From NCBI RefSeq assembly GCF_051912485.1, contig NZ_CP196822.1, positions 1,240,001 through 1,304,000 of the forward strand: a stretch of DNA of 64,000 nucleotides, in the 5' to 3' direction. The notes under the pieces were generated by a model. It was not told the origin of the DNA, made no database searches, and saw nothing but the letters and a program-made list of their open reading frames with translations. The stretch comes from Nitrobacter sp051912485 (GTDB lineage: Bacteria > Pseudomonadota > Alphaproteobacteria > Rhizobiales > Xanthobacteraceae). Positions 35,774 to 43,913 of the stretch are shown piece after piece. The translations under genes were made by a program, and so were the position numbers. Position 1 is the first letter of the stretch. Every line of letters begins with the position of its first letter.

Positions 35774-36733
35774 ATGACTGCGGCATTTACCTTTCCAGGG
35801 CAGGGTTCCCAGACCGTCGGTATGGGCAAGGCGCTGGCAGAGGCTTTTCCGGCCGCGAAAGCCGTTTTCGACGAGGTGGATACCGCTCTCGGCGAAAAAC
35901 TTACCGCCGTCATCTGGGATGGCCCCGCTGAAACCCTGCAACTGACCGAGAACGCCCAGCCGGCATTGATGGCTGTCTCCATCGCCACGCTCCGCGTGCT
36001 CGAGATCGAGGCCGGATTTTCCGTGGCCCGCGATGCCGCCTTCGTGGCCGGACATTCGCTCGGGGAATACTCCGCGCTGGCGGCCGCGGGAAGCCTGAGC
36101 ATCGCCGATACGGCGCGGCTGCTGCGGACGCGCGGCCTTGCCATGCAGAAGGCGGTTCCGGTCGGTGTTGGCGCGATGGCCGCGCTGCTGGGTCTCGATT
36201 ACGAGGCCGCCGTGGCGGTTGCTGACGAAGCCGCGCAGGGGCAAGTCTGCCAGGCCGCGAACGACAACGGCGGCGGGCAGGTTGTCGTGTCGGGCGACAA
36301 GGCGGCGGTCGATCGTGCGGTCGAGATTGCAAAGACCAAGGGCGCCAGGCGCGCGATGCTGCTGCCGGTATCGGCGCCGTTTCATTGCAAGCTGATGCAA
36401 CCCGCGGCGGATGCCATGGCGAGGGCGTTGGCTGACGTGACGATCAACACGCCGGCCGCGCCGGTCGTATCGAATGTGCTGGCCGCGCCGATCACTGATC
36501 CGGACGAGATCCGCCGTCGCCTGATCGAGCAGGTCACAGGGACCGTGCGCTGGCGCGAGTCGGTGGCCTATATGGCGGGACATGGCGTGACGCGCTTTTT
36601 CGAAATTGGAGCCGGCAAGGTTTTGAGCGGGCTCGTCAAACGCATTGCTGATGGCGCTGTTGGCGTCGCCGTCGGCGGACCGAACGATATCGAGCCGGCC
36701 AGGGAAGCGCTGGCTGCCGCACGGTCGGCGTAA
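35774..36733 (+). CDS. fabD: Malonyl-CoA:ACP transacylase
   Basis: 319-residue FabD, which loads malonyl groups onto acyl carrier protein. It has the PGQGSQTVGMGK start, the active-site GHSLGEYSA with Ser95, the conserved VSAPFHCKLM His region, and the ending FFEIGAGKVLSGLVKRI. First gene of the type II fatty acid block; fabG follows 20 bases later. Confidence 0.97.
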   Translation: MTAAFTFPGQGSQTVGMGKALAEAFPAAKAVFDEVDTALGEKLTAVIWDGPAETLQLTENAQPALMAVSIATLRVLEIEAGFSVARDAAFVAGHSLGEYSALAAAGSLSIADTARLLRTRGLAMQKAVPVGVGAMAALLGLDYEAAVAVADEAAQGQVCQAANDNGGGQVVVSGDKAAVDRAVEIAKTKGARRAMLLPVSAPFHCKLMQPAADAMARALADVTINTPAAPVVSNVLAAPITDPDEIRRRLIEQVTGTVRWRESVAYMAGHGVTRFFEIGAGKVLSGLVKRIADGAVGVAVGGPNDIEPAREALAAARSA

Positions 36734-36753
36734 GCGAGACGGGGGAGGATACG

Positions 36754-37491
36754 ATGTTCGATTTGACCGGCAGGACCGCGCTCGTGACCGGCGCGACCGG
36801 CGGCATCGGAGGCGCCATTGCGAAGGCGCTGCATGCGCAGGGAGCGACGGTCGCGATTTCCGGCACCCGGCGCGAGGTGCTGGACGCGCTGGCGGGCACG
36901 CTTGGCGAGCGCGTTCATGTGCTGCCCTGCAACCTGTCCGATGCGGGGGAGGTCGAGGCGTTGGTGCCCGATGCCGAGAAGGCGATGGGGCGGGTCGATA
37001 TCCTCCTCGCTAATGCCGGCGTCACCCGGGACAATCTGTTCGTGCAACTGCGCGATGAGGATTGGGACGATGTCATCCGGATCAATCTGACCGCGACGTT
37101 CCGTCTGGCGCGCGCTGCGACCAAGTTGATGATGCGCAAGCGGTTCGGCCGCATCATCGCCATCACCTCGGTGGTCGGCGTGACCGGCAATCCGGGCCAG
37201 GGCAACTACACCGCATCGAAGGCGGGGCTGATCGGCATGATCAAGACGCTAGGTGCGGAATATGCGAAGCGCGGGGTGACCGCCAACTGCATCGCACCCG
37301 GTTTTATCGCAACACCGATGACTGACGCGCTGAACGACAAGCAGCGCGAGGCGATTTTGACGAAAGTCCCGGCGGCGCGCCTCGGGACGCCGGAGGATAT
37401 AGCGGCGGCGGCGGTTTATCTGAGCTCAAACGAAGCGGCTTACGTGACTGGACAGACGATTCACGTCAACGGCGGAATGGCAATGATTTGA
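36754..37491 (+). CDS. fabG: 3-oxoacyl-ACP reductase
   Basis: 245-residue short-chain dehydrogenase that reduces 3-oxoacyl-ACP with NADPH. Cofactor motif TGATGGIG (12-19), NAGVTRDN, catalytic Ser139 and the Tyr152-x3-Lys156 pair (YTASK). The start has a strong GGGGGAGG site seven bases upstream. Between fabD and acpP, as in many proteobacteria. Confidence 0.97.
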   Translation: MFDLTGRTALVTGATGGIGGAIAKALHAQGATVAISGTRREVLDALAGTLGERVHVLPCNLSDAGEVEALVPDAEKAMGRVDILLANAGVTRDNLFVQLRDEDWDDVIRINLTATFRLARAATKLMMRKRFGRIIAITSVVGVTGNPGQGNYTASKAGLIGMIKTLGAEYAKRGVTANCIAPGFIATPMTDALNDKQREAILTKVPAARLGTPEDIAAAAVYLSSNEAAYVTGQTIHVNGGMAMI

Positions 37492-37578
37492 GGGGTTTTT
37501 GGCCTATCCACCGGGGCTTGTGGTCAAGGCTTTCGATGTGTGATAACCGGACGAATAACGGGTGGGCGAAGAACGCCA

Positions 37579-37605
37579 TTGCAGGAATTTGAAACCCTGT
37601 ATATT
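37579..37605 (+). promoter_or_regulatory. Candidate acpP promoter
   Basis: TTGCAG (37579-37584) and TATATT (37600-37605) are spaced by 15 bp, about 160 bases upstream of acpP in the 272-base fabG-acpP gap. The spacing is short but the -10 is good. An own promoter would fit the high demand for acyl carrier protein. Confidence 0.4.
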
Positions 37606-37763
37606 GGCGGTGCGGAGGCTGCCGTCGTTTGCCGGTCCGCACCGGCTCAAAGCGGAACAGACCGATTCTACACGACTGCGATAGCGACAGGAATTTAGTG
37701 AGTTGGTGCTCCACGATGGCTCGTTTTGCGGTCGGGTCCAATTGAACAACGCGAGGGTTAATG

Positions 37764-38003
37764 ATGAGCGAGATTGGCGAGCGGGTTAAAAAGATCGTGG
37801 TCGAGCACCTTGGCGTAGAGCCCGAGAAAGTCGTCGATAATGCCAGCTTCATTGACGATCTCGGCGCTGACAGTCTCGACACCGTCGAACTCGTGATGGC
37901 CTTCGAGGAAGAGTTTGGCTGTGAAATTCCCGACGACGCGGCGGAGACGATTCTGACCGTTGGCGATGCCACCAAGTTTCTCGAGAAGAACGCGAAAAGC
38001 TAA
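37764..38003 (+). CDS. acpP: Acyl carrier protein
   Basis: 79-residue ACP with the phosphopantetheine Ser37 in GADSLDTVEL. It is strongly acidic, with the usual four-helix layout (SEIGERVKKIVVEHLGV through EEFGCEIPDDAAETILTVGD). ATG 37764 is chosen over the adjacent ATG 37761 because GAGGG is better spaced and the length then equals the usual family length. It carries acyl chains for FabD, FabG and FabF encoded on either side. Confidence 0.97.
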   Translation: MSEIGERVKKIVVEHLGVEPEKVVDNASFIDDLGADSLDTVELVMAFEEEFGCEIPDDAAETILTVGDATKFLEKNAKS

Positions 38004-38097
38004 CGCTCTTGCGCGGTCTTGCTGAAGCCGGACGGACCGTGATCGAACGGTCCACCGGCTTTTCCTTATGGCTGGCAAGGAGGCTGGAGTTTTTCAT

Positions 38098-39363
38098 ATG
38101 AGGCGCGTCGTCGTCACGGGTCTTGGCATGGTGTCGCCGCTTGGCTGTGGCGTCGAGCCGACCTGGAAACGCATCCTCAGCGGCGAGAGCGGCGCGAAGC
38201 AGATCGAGACCTTCGACGTCAGCGACTTGCCGTGCCGAATCGCTTGCGTCGTTCCGCGCGGCGACGGGAGCGGTGGAACCTTCAATCCCGACCAGTGGAT
38301 GGAGCCGAAGGACCAGCGCAAGGTCGACGATTTCATTATCTTTGCGATGTGCGCTGCCAGGCAGGCGCTCGATGATGCGAACTGGCATCCGGCGACTGAG
38401 GAGGATCGTTGCGCGACCGGCACCCTGATTGGTTCCGGCATCGGCGGACTCTCCGGAATCGCCGACACCGCGATCCTTATGAAGGAGCGGGGAGCGCGCA
38501 AGGTGTCGCCGTTCTTCATTCCGGGACGCCTGATCAATCTTGCTTCGGGCTACGTGTCGATCGAGCACGGACTGAAGGGGCCGAACCATGCAGTGGTGAC
38601 GGCCTGTTCGACCGGTGCCCATGCAATCGGCGATGCCAGCCGCCTGATCGCGCTCGGCGACGCCGATGTCATGGTGGCGGGAGGCGCGGAGTCGCCGATC
38701 TGCCGCATCGGCATGGCGGGTTTCTGCGCGGCACGTGCGCTGTCCACCGGATTCAACGACACGCCGCAGAAAGCCTCGCGTCCCTACGACAAGAATCGTG
38801 ATGGCTTCGTGATGGGAGAGGGCGCGGGTATCGTTGTCCTCGAAGAGTACGAGCATGCACGGCAGCGCGGCGCGAGAATCTATGCCGAGGTGACGGGTTA
38901 CGGCCTGTCAGGGGATGCCTATCACATCACCTCACCGTCGCCCGAGGGTGACGGTGCGTTTCGAAGCATGACTGCGGCGATGAAGCGCGCAGGCGTATCG
39001 CCGTCGGATATCGACTATATCAACGCCCACGGCACATCCACTCAGGTCGGCGATGAAATCGAACTGGGCGCAGTCGAGCGGTTACTGGGTAACGCCGCAT
39101 CAAGGACTTCGATGTCGTCGACCAAATCGTCGATCGGCCATCTGCTGGGCGCTGCCGGCGCGGTCGAAGCAATTTTCAGCATCCTTGCGATTCGCGATAA
39201 CATCGCGCCGCCGACGATCAACCTTGATAATCCCTCCGTGGAAACCGCGATCGATCTCGTTCCGCACAAGCCGCGCGAACGGGAAATCAATGTCGTCCTA
39301 TCGAATTCGTTTGGATTCGGTGGCACAAACGCGTCCGTGATCGTGCGGCGCGTGGCTGATTAA
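38098..39363 (+). CDS. fabF: 3-oxoacyl-ACP synthase II
   Basis: 421-residue condensing enzyme that elongates acyl-ACP with malonyl-ACP. The thiolase-fold Cys-His-His triad is visible: Cys170 in VTACSTGAHA, NAHGTSTQVGD and SSIGHLLGAAGAVEA. Start at ATG 38098 (MRRVVVTGLGMVSPLG), matching the family; an upstream in-frame start at 38068 is less likely. 94 bases after acpP. Confidence 0.97.
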   Translation: MRRVVVTGLGMVSPLGCGVEPTWKRILSGESGAKQIETFDVSDLPCRIACVVPRGDGSGGTFNPDQWMEPKDQRKVDDFIIFAMCAARQALDDANWHPATEEDRCATGTLIGSGIGGLSGIADTAILMKERGARKVSPFFIPGRLINLASGYVSIEHGLKGPNHAVVTACSTGAHAIGDASRLIALGDADVMVAGGAESPICRIGMAGFCAARALSTGFNDTPQKASRPYDKNRDGFVMGEGAGIVVLEEYEHARQRGARIYAEVTGYGLSGDAYHITSPSPEGDGAFRSMTAAMKRAGVSPSDIDYINAHGTSTQVGDEIELGAVERLLGNAASRTSMSSTKSSIGHLLGAAGAVEAIFSILAIRDNIAPPTINLDNPSVETAIDLVPHKPREREINVVLSNSFGFGGTNASVIVRRVAD

Positions 39364-39411
39364 CGCGGGGCGGGGACAAATCCACCGTTTCGCCGCATTC
39401 GACGACAAATC

Positions 39412-39490
39412 CTAGTGGTCCTTTGTTTCTAACATTTGCACCCCGTTGCGGCAGGCGTTCTTGCAAATGTTAGAAACAAAGGACCACTAG
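39412..39490. repeat. Palindromic element 1: 29-bp perfect inverted repeat upstream of mltG
   Basis: The arms at 39412-39440 and 39462-39490 are exact reverse complements (starting CTAGTGGTCC and ending GGACCACTAG), separated by a 21-base loop containing GTTGCGGCAG. It lies between fabF and mltG, 74 bases before the mltG start. A near copy follows mltG at 40916. It can fold as a very stable cruciform or RNA hairpin; no open reading frame or transposase is inside. Confidence 0.9.
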
Positions 39491-39564
39491 TAACGGGCGT
39501 ATGCTGTTGGCCGGGGCAAGAATTCGCCGGCCGCGATAGAACCGACAGGATTCAGGTTACATCG

Positions 39565-40845
39565 ATGAGTGAGAGACCGCCCATTTCTCCGCGTAGTCCG
39601 CGCGCCGCACTTGAACCAGAACAAGTGCCGCCGCCGCCGAAGCGCTCCGCACGCGTCCGCAGTCCGCTGGTGATCGCCGGCAACGCGATCATCACCCTCG
39701 TGCTGATCGGGATGCTTGGTGTTGGCGGGATCTATATCTACGGCAAGCAGAAAATCGAGGCGCCTGGACCGCTGCGGGAAGACAAGGTCGTCAACATTCC
39801 GGCCCGGGCCGGAATGACCGACATCGCGGACATTCTCCAGCGCGAAGGCGTGATCGACAACAATCGCTGGGCGTTTTTCGGAAGTGTGTTCGCGCTGAAA
39901 GCGCGCGCCGATCTCAAGCCCGGCGAATATTCGTTCCAGAAGAATGCCAGTCTGCGCGACGTCATCGGCACCATTGTCGAAGGCAAGGTGGTGCAGCATC
40001 TCGTTACGATTCCCGAGGGCCTGACCTCCGAGCAAATCGTAGCGCGGCTTTCAGAGAACGAGATTTTCTCAGGGACCATTCGCGAAATTCCGCGCGAAGG
40101 CACGTTGCTACCCGAGACATATAAGTTTCCGCGAGGAACGAGCCGAGACCAGGTGGTCCAGCGCATGCAACAGGCGCAGAAGCGCGTACTCGCGGAAATA
40201 TGGGAGCGTCGCACCGCTGATGTGCCCGTCAAGACGCCAGAGCAGCTCGTCACGCTCGCATCGATTGTTGAAAAGGAAACGGGCAAGCCGGATGAGCGCA
40301 GCCGGGTCGCGGCGGTGTTCGCCAACCGCCTGAAGCAGAAAATGAAGCTGCAGTCCGATCCGACGATTATCTATGGTTTGGTCGGCGGTAAGGGAACGCT
40401 CGGACGGCCGATCAAACGCAGCGAAATCACGCAACCGTCCCCGTACAATACCTACGTGATTGAAGGGTTGCCGCCCGGACCGATCGCGAACCCTGGCCGG
40501 GCCTCGCTCGAAGCTGCAGCAAATCCGGCGCGAACCCGCGATTTGTTCTTCGTCGCCGATGGGACGGGAGGGCACAGCTTCACCGAGACCTACGAGCAGC
40601 ACCAGAAGAATGTCGCCCGGTTGCGGACCATGGAAAAGCAGATCCAGAACGATACGGTTGAGCCGGCGGACGATCCGCCGCCGCCGGCTGCGGCGCCTTC
40701 CAGTGCAGCGCCTACCGCTGTCGCGCCTGCCGCTGCGGATACCGACGCGACGGAAGAGCCCGCCGCGAAACCGGCGCCAAGAAAGCGGGTCCGGCCAGCC
40801 CGGCAGGGCGCGGCACAACCTTCGCCGGGCGCTGTCCAGCAATAA
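39565..40845 (+). CDS. mltG: Endolytic peptidoglycan transglycosylase MltG
   Basis: 426-residue YceG/MltG-family lytic transglycosylase, thought to release nascent glycan strands and set their length. A Pro-rich cytoplasmic N-terminus and one membrane helix (about 36-58) are followed by the YceG domain. It contains the catalytic Glu region LASIVEKETGKPDERSRVAAVF, then NRLKQKMKLQSDPTIIYGL and GLPPGPIANPGRASL. A Pro/Ala-rich tail of about 80 residues follows. The start ATG 39565 gives MSERPPISPR; an upstream in-frame TTG at 39436 lies inside the hairpin element and is rejected. Placed between fabF and yicC. Confidence 0.95.
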   Translation: MSERPPISPRSPRAALEPEQVPPPPKRSARVRSPLVIAGNAIITLVLIGMLGVGGIYIYGKQKIEAPGPLREDKVVNIPARAGMTDIADILQREGVIDNNRWAFFGSVFALKARADLKPGEYSFQKNASLRDVIGTIVEGKVVQHLVTIPEGLTSEQIVARLSENEIFSGTIREIPREGTLLPETYKFPRGTSRDQVVQRMQQAQKRVLAEIWERRTADVPVKTPEQLVTLASIVEKETGKPDERSRVAAVFANRLKQKMKLQSDPTIIYGLVGGKGTLGRPIKRSEITQPSPYNTYVIEGLPPGPIANPGRASLEAAANPARTRDLFFVADGTGGHSFTETYEQHQKNVARLRTMEKQIQNDTVEPADDPPPPAAAPSSAAPTAVAPAAADTDATEEPAAKPAPRKRVRPARQGAAQPSPGAVQQ

Positions 40846-40915
40846 GCGCCGTTTCCACGCAACTGCCGGTTTCCGCTCCGGAAGCGATTCCACTCGCCCG
40901 CAAAACCCTCTAACG

Positions 40916-40990
40916 TAGTGGTCCGATTCTAACATTTGCATCCGGTTGCGGCAGAAGTTCTTGCAAATGTTAGAATCAAAGGACCACTAG
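40916..40990. repeat. Palindromic element 2: inverted repeat between mltG and yicC
   Basis: Near copy of the element at 39412. The arms (40916-40940 and 40962-40990) pair apart from a three-base TTT deletion in the left arm. The 21-base loop shares 16 of 21 bases with element 1. Relative to element 1 one base pair is swapped in both arms (TTTCT to ATTCT with matching change on the other side), so pairing is kept. AACG flanks both sides (40912-40915 and 40992-40995). Confidence 0.88.
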
Positions 40991-41042
40991 CAACGTCCGT
41001 TCCCACGAATCTCATATCTGGACGCTTCGGAGAAACCACGCG

Positions 41043-41930
41043 ATGGCGTTGTCGAGCATGACCGGCTTTGCACGAAGCCACGGCGCCAGTGGGCCTTATG
41101 CGTTCGAATGGGAGCTGAAATCAGTGAACGCCAAGGGGTTCGACCTTCGAACGCGGCTGCCGCCGGGTTGGGACGATATCGAAGCAACGGCCCGCAAACG
41201 ATCGGCCCAGGTGTTATCGCGCGGCACGGTCTACGCCAATCTGACTGTAAAGCGCAGCAACGCCGCCTCCGTCGTTCGCATCAATGAGGAGGTGCTGGCG
41301 TCGATCCTAAAGGTCGCCAGTGATTTGTCCGGTAGGATCGACGCGGTTGCCCCGAGCATTGACGGCTTGCTGTCGATCAAGGGTGTTCTCGAGGTCGTCG
41401 AACCGGAAACTGATGAGATAGAGGAGCAGGCCGCAAAGGCCGCCGCCGCCGAGGCTTTCGAACAGGCATTGCGCAGCCTGATCGATATGCGCGAGCGCGA
41501 GGGTACAGCGCTCGGTCAGATCCTGTCGCAGCGGATGGATGAGATCGAACATCTCGCAAGCAAGGCGGAGGCCGCGCCCGGCCGTCGGCCGGACGCAGTG
41601 AAGGCGCGGCTTGCCGAGCAGATAACCGCGCTTCTCGAGACATCGGACCGCTTCGATCAGGACCGGCTCAATCAGGAAGCGATCCTGATCTCCGCGAAGG
41701 CGGATATTCGCGAGGAGCTCGACCGCATTGCCTCGCATATTTCGCAGGTGCGGGAATTGATCGGCGGGGGCGGCCCGATCGGGCGCCGGCTCGATTTTCT
41801 CGCGCAGGAATTCAACAGGGAAGCGAACACCTGTTGTTCGAAGTCGAATGATCTCGAATTGACCAATATTGGCCTTGCGATGAAAAACGTCGTCGAGCAG
41901 TTTCGCGAACAGGTCCAGAATTTGGAGTGA
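41043..41930 (+). CDS. YicC/YloC family endoribonuclease
   Basis: 295-residue YicC-family protein; members are metal-dependent endoribonucleases linked to small-RNA decay and stationary-phase growth. Family hallmarks: MTGFARSHG at the start, WELKSVNAKGFDLRTRLPPG, and the C-terminal EFNREANTCCSKSNDLELTNIGLAMKN region. GGAG precedes the ATG. gmk begins three bases after the stop, a common pairing. Preceded by palindromic element 2. Confidence 0.93.
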   Translation: MALSSMTGFARSHGASGPYAFEWELKSVNAKGFDLRTRLPPGWDDIEATARKRSAQVLSRGTVYANLTVKRSNAASVVRINEEVLASILKVASDLSGRIDAVAPSIDGLLSIKGVLEVVEPETDEIEEQAAKAAAAEAFEQALRSLIDMREREGTALGQILSQRMDEIEHLASKAEAAPGRRPDAVKARLAEQITALLETSDRFDQDRLNQEAILISAKADIREELDRIASHISQVRELIGGGGPIGRRLDFLAQEFNREANTCCSKSNDLELTNIGLAMKNVVEQFREQVQNLE

Positions 41931-41933
41931 TCG

Positions 41934-42593
41934 ATGGCTGCTCACGGCCAGAGCTTCGATGGAGTTGAACGGCGCGGTCTGATGTTCGTGCTGTCGTCGC
42001 CTTCGGGTGCGGGCAAGACCACCCTGTCGCGGCTATTGATCGAGCAGGTTCAGGGCTTGATCCTGTCGGTCTCCGCCACCACGCGGCCGATGCGGCCGGG
42101 CGAGGTCGATGGTCGCGACTACAGGTTCGTCGACAAGGCGACGTTCGCGACCATGGTCAACCGCGACGAGCTGCTGGAGTGGGCCACGGTGTTTGACAAC
42201 CGCTACGGCACGCCGCGCGCTCCGGTGGAGGCGGCGCTGTCATCCGGCCGCGACGTGCTGTTCGATATCGACTGGCAAGGCACGCAGCAATTGCGGGAGA
42301 AGGCACGGGCCGACGTCGTCAGCGTTTTTATTCTGCCGCCGTCCGCTGCCGACCTTGAGAAACGTCTGCATACTCGCGCCCAGGATTCCGACGATGTCAT
42401 CCGCGGACGCATGGACCGCGCCGCGCATGAACTGAGCCATTGGGCGGAATATGACTACATCGTCATCAACCAGAATATCGATGAAGCCTTTGCCGAGGTG
42501 CATTCGATCCTGAAGGCCGAGCGGCTCAAGCGCGAACGCCGAACGGGACTGACGACGTTCGTGCGCGAACTGCAGAAACAACTCGAGACGTAG
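41934..42593 (+). CDS. gmk: Guanylate kinase
   Basis: 219-residue kinase converting GMP to GDP with ATP. P-loop SSPSGAGKTTLS at about 17-28, the GMP-binding TTRPMRPGEVDGRDYRFV, FDIDWQGTQQL and the lid region RMDRAAHELSHWAEYDYIVIN. Coupled to yicC. The end is followed by a REP-like repeat. Confidence 0.97.
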   Translation: MAAHGQSFDGVERRGLMFVLSSPSGAGKTTLSRLLIEQVQGLILSVSATTRPMRPGEVDGRDYRFVDKATFATMVNRDELLEWATVFDNRYGTPRAPVEAALSSGRDVLFDIDWQGTQQLREKARADVVSVFILPPSAADLEKRLHTRAQDSDDVIRGRMDRAAHELSHWAEYDYIVINQNIDEAFAEVHSILKAERLKRERRTGLTTFVRELQKQLET

Positions 42594-42597
42594 AGCT

Positions 42598-42720
42598 TCT
42601 CGCCTCTGATGGAATCAGAAGCGAGACTCCGCGACTATGATTTGACGCATCTTCTTTACGCGAACCGGTATCCATCCGGGATCAAGCCAGAGAACATGCT
42701 TCGCTCGAAACGCTTTCGTT
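42598..42720. repeat. REP-like palindromic repeat, copy C
   Basis: Hairpin at 42598-42626 with 13-base arms (one mismatch) around a GGA loop. It is followed by ACGCGAACCGGTATCCA and a terminal CGCTTTCG. It shares TCTGATGGAATCAGAAGCGAG with copy D at 55768. Located between convergent gmk and the hypothetical gene at 42726. Confidence 0.72.
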
Positions 42721-42725
42721 AATCG

Positions 42726-43724
42726 CTACGTCGTCGCCCCACGTGATGCCCGCGACAGGATTTCCATGATGTCGCGCGATTGCGCCTCGATTTCCCGGCG
42801 CGCGCGAAGCGGGTCGCGGGCTGGTGTCGGAGCGATGTCAGAACGCTGCCGCTGCCATGGCGGAAGGTGCCCGGTATCGACCACATCCCAGATCGACTCC
42901 GAGCGAGGACGAATGTGCATGAAGTTGCTCAGGTCCCCGAACTTGACAACAGCAAATCCGATAAGTCCCGCGAACGCCAACGCGCCGGCTAGCCAGCCCA
43001 GCAGCAATGGCATCGAGTAGGATGACGCCTCGGACTCGGGGGCGCCGCCGACGCTGACGGCCGGGCCGGGCTGGCTGCGTTCGCCAAGCAACTGAGGAGT
43101 AGGCGCTGCCGCTGCCTCAGGCTTCGGTCCGTCGTCCCGCAATTGCGGGCTGGGCGTGACCGTTGTCGCCGGTGCCGGCTGTTGCGCCACATTGATTGCC
43201 GAAGCCATGTTGATCGCCGGATCGGGCCAGCGCGTGGTAACGGCTGCCGGAGAGGCATCGGCGGTCTGCGTGGCTTCGGCTGGAGCCGTGTCGGATGGCA
43301 AGGGATCGGCGCTTGCCTGATCGCGCATCGCTGAGGAAGCGGTGTCAGACTGCGAGGGGTTGGTGTTCGCTTGATTGCGCGCCACATCATCGAATTCCGC
43401 GTGGGCATTGGCGACGGCCGGCTGCAAGGGCGGTGCCGCAGACGTCTGCGTCGGTTTACCCGGGGTGGGAGGAGCGGGCGATGAGTGTTTTGCCGCAACT
43501 CTTTGCGTGGTCTTGCCGCGTCCTTCGCCGAGATACCAGCAGTGACGCTTCGTTCCTCGTTCGACACGATAGTACCAGTGGCTTCCGGGCGGCGTTGTCG
43601 CTTGCGGTCCTGACAGGCAGGTATCGTCCGCGTGTGCCGGACTGTGCGCGGCGATCGCAAGCATGCTGCCGGCGAACGAAGCGATAAAAAATGTTGAGAG
43701 CAATTTCCCCGAACGATTTGACAT
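42726..43724 (-). CDS. Exported membrane protein with a HWYYR...CWYLG motif
   Basis: 332 residues from ATG 43724 (TTGGGGATG upstream). It has a signal peptide, then DDTCLSGPQATTPPGSHWYY and RVERGTKRHCWYLGEG, a Cys/Trp/Tyr-rich motif I recognise as recurring in exported rhizobial hypothetical proteins. A long Pro/Ala/Thr/Gln-rich segment follows (about 65-240). A membrane helix near 245-270 (LLLGWLAGALAFAGLIGFAV) precedes a short cytoplasmic tail rich in Arg/Ser/Asp. The HWYYR...CWYLG part would be periplasmic, anchored at the C-terminus. Function unknown. Confidence 0.8.
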   Translation of the reverse strand: MSNRSGKLLSTFFIASFAGSMLAIAAHSPAHADDTCLSGPQATTPPGSHWYYRVERGTKRHCWYLGEGRGKTTQRVAAKHSSPAPPTPGKPTQTSAAPPLQPAVANAHAEFDDVARNQANTNPSQSDTASSAMRDQASADPLPSDTAPAEATQTADASPAAVTTRWPDPAINMASAINVAQQPAPATTVTPSPQLRDDGPKPEAAAAPTPQLLGERSQPGPAVSVGGAPESEASSYSMPLLLGWLAGALAFAGLIGFAVVKFGDLSNFMHIRPRSESIWDVVDTGHLPPWQRQRSDIAPTPARDPLRARREIEAQSRDIMEILSRASRGATT

Positions 43725-43913
43725 GAGCATCCCCAATGATGACGATGAACGCGATGACGTCTTCGCCAAATTGTCGGGAGAGACTTGGGTCGCATTGCGC
43801 CGCAAATCCGGAAGGGCTGGGGCCAAATTGAGGCCGGGCGCTCGCGATAAATACGCGTTTTGCCGTGCCTTCGGTTCCCTTGGCGAGGTCAAGCTGGTCC
43901 GGTGAGGCCCTTG

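Noticed and set aside
39436..39564. N-terminal extension of mltG starting inside the palindromic element
   Set aside because: The TTG start lies in the inverted repeat, and the added residues are not like MltG; ATG 39565 fits the family.
39412..40990. mltG as cargo of a composite transposon
   Set aside because: mltG between fabF and yicC-gmk appears to be the ordinary alphaproteobacterial gene order, and the elements encode nothing, so mobilisation of mltG is unlikely.
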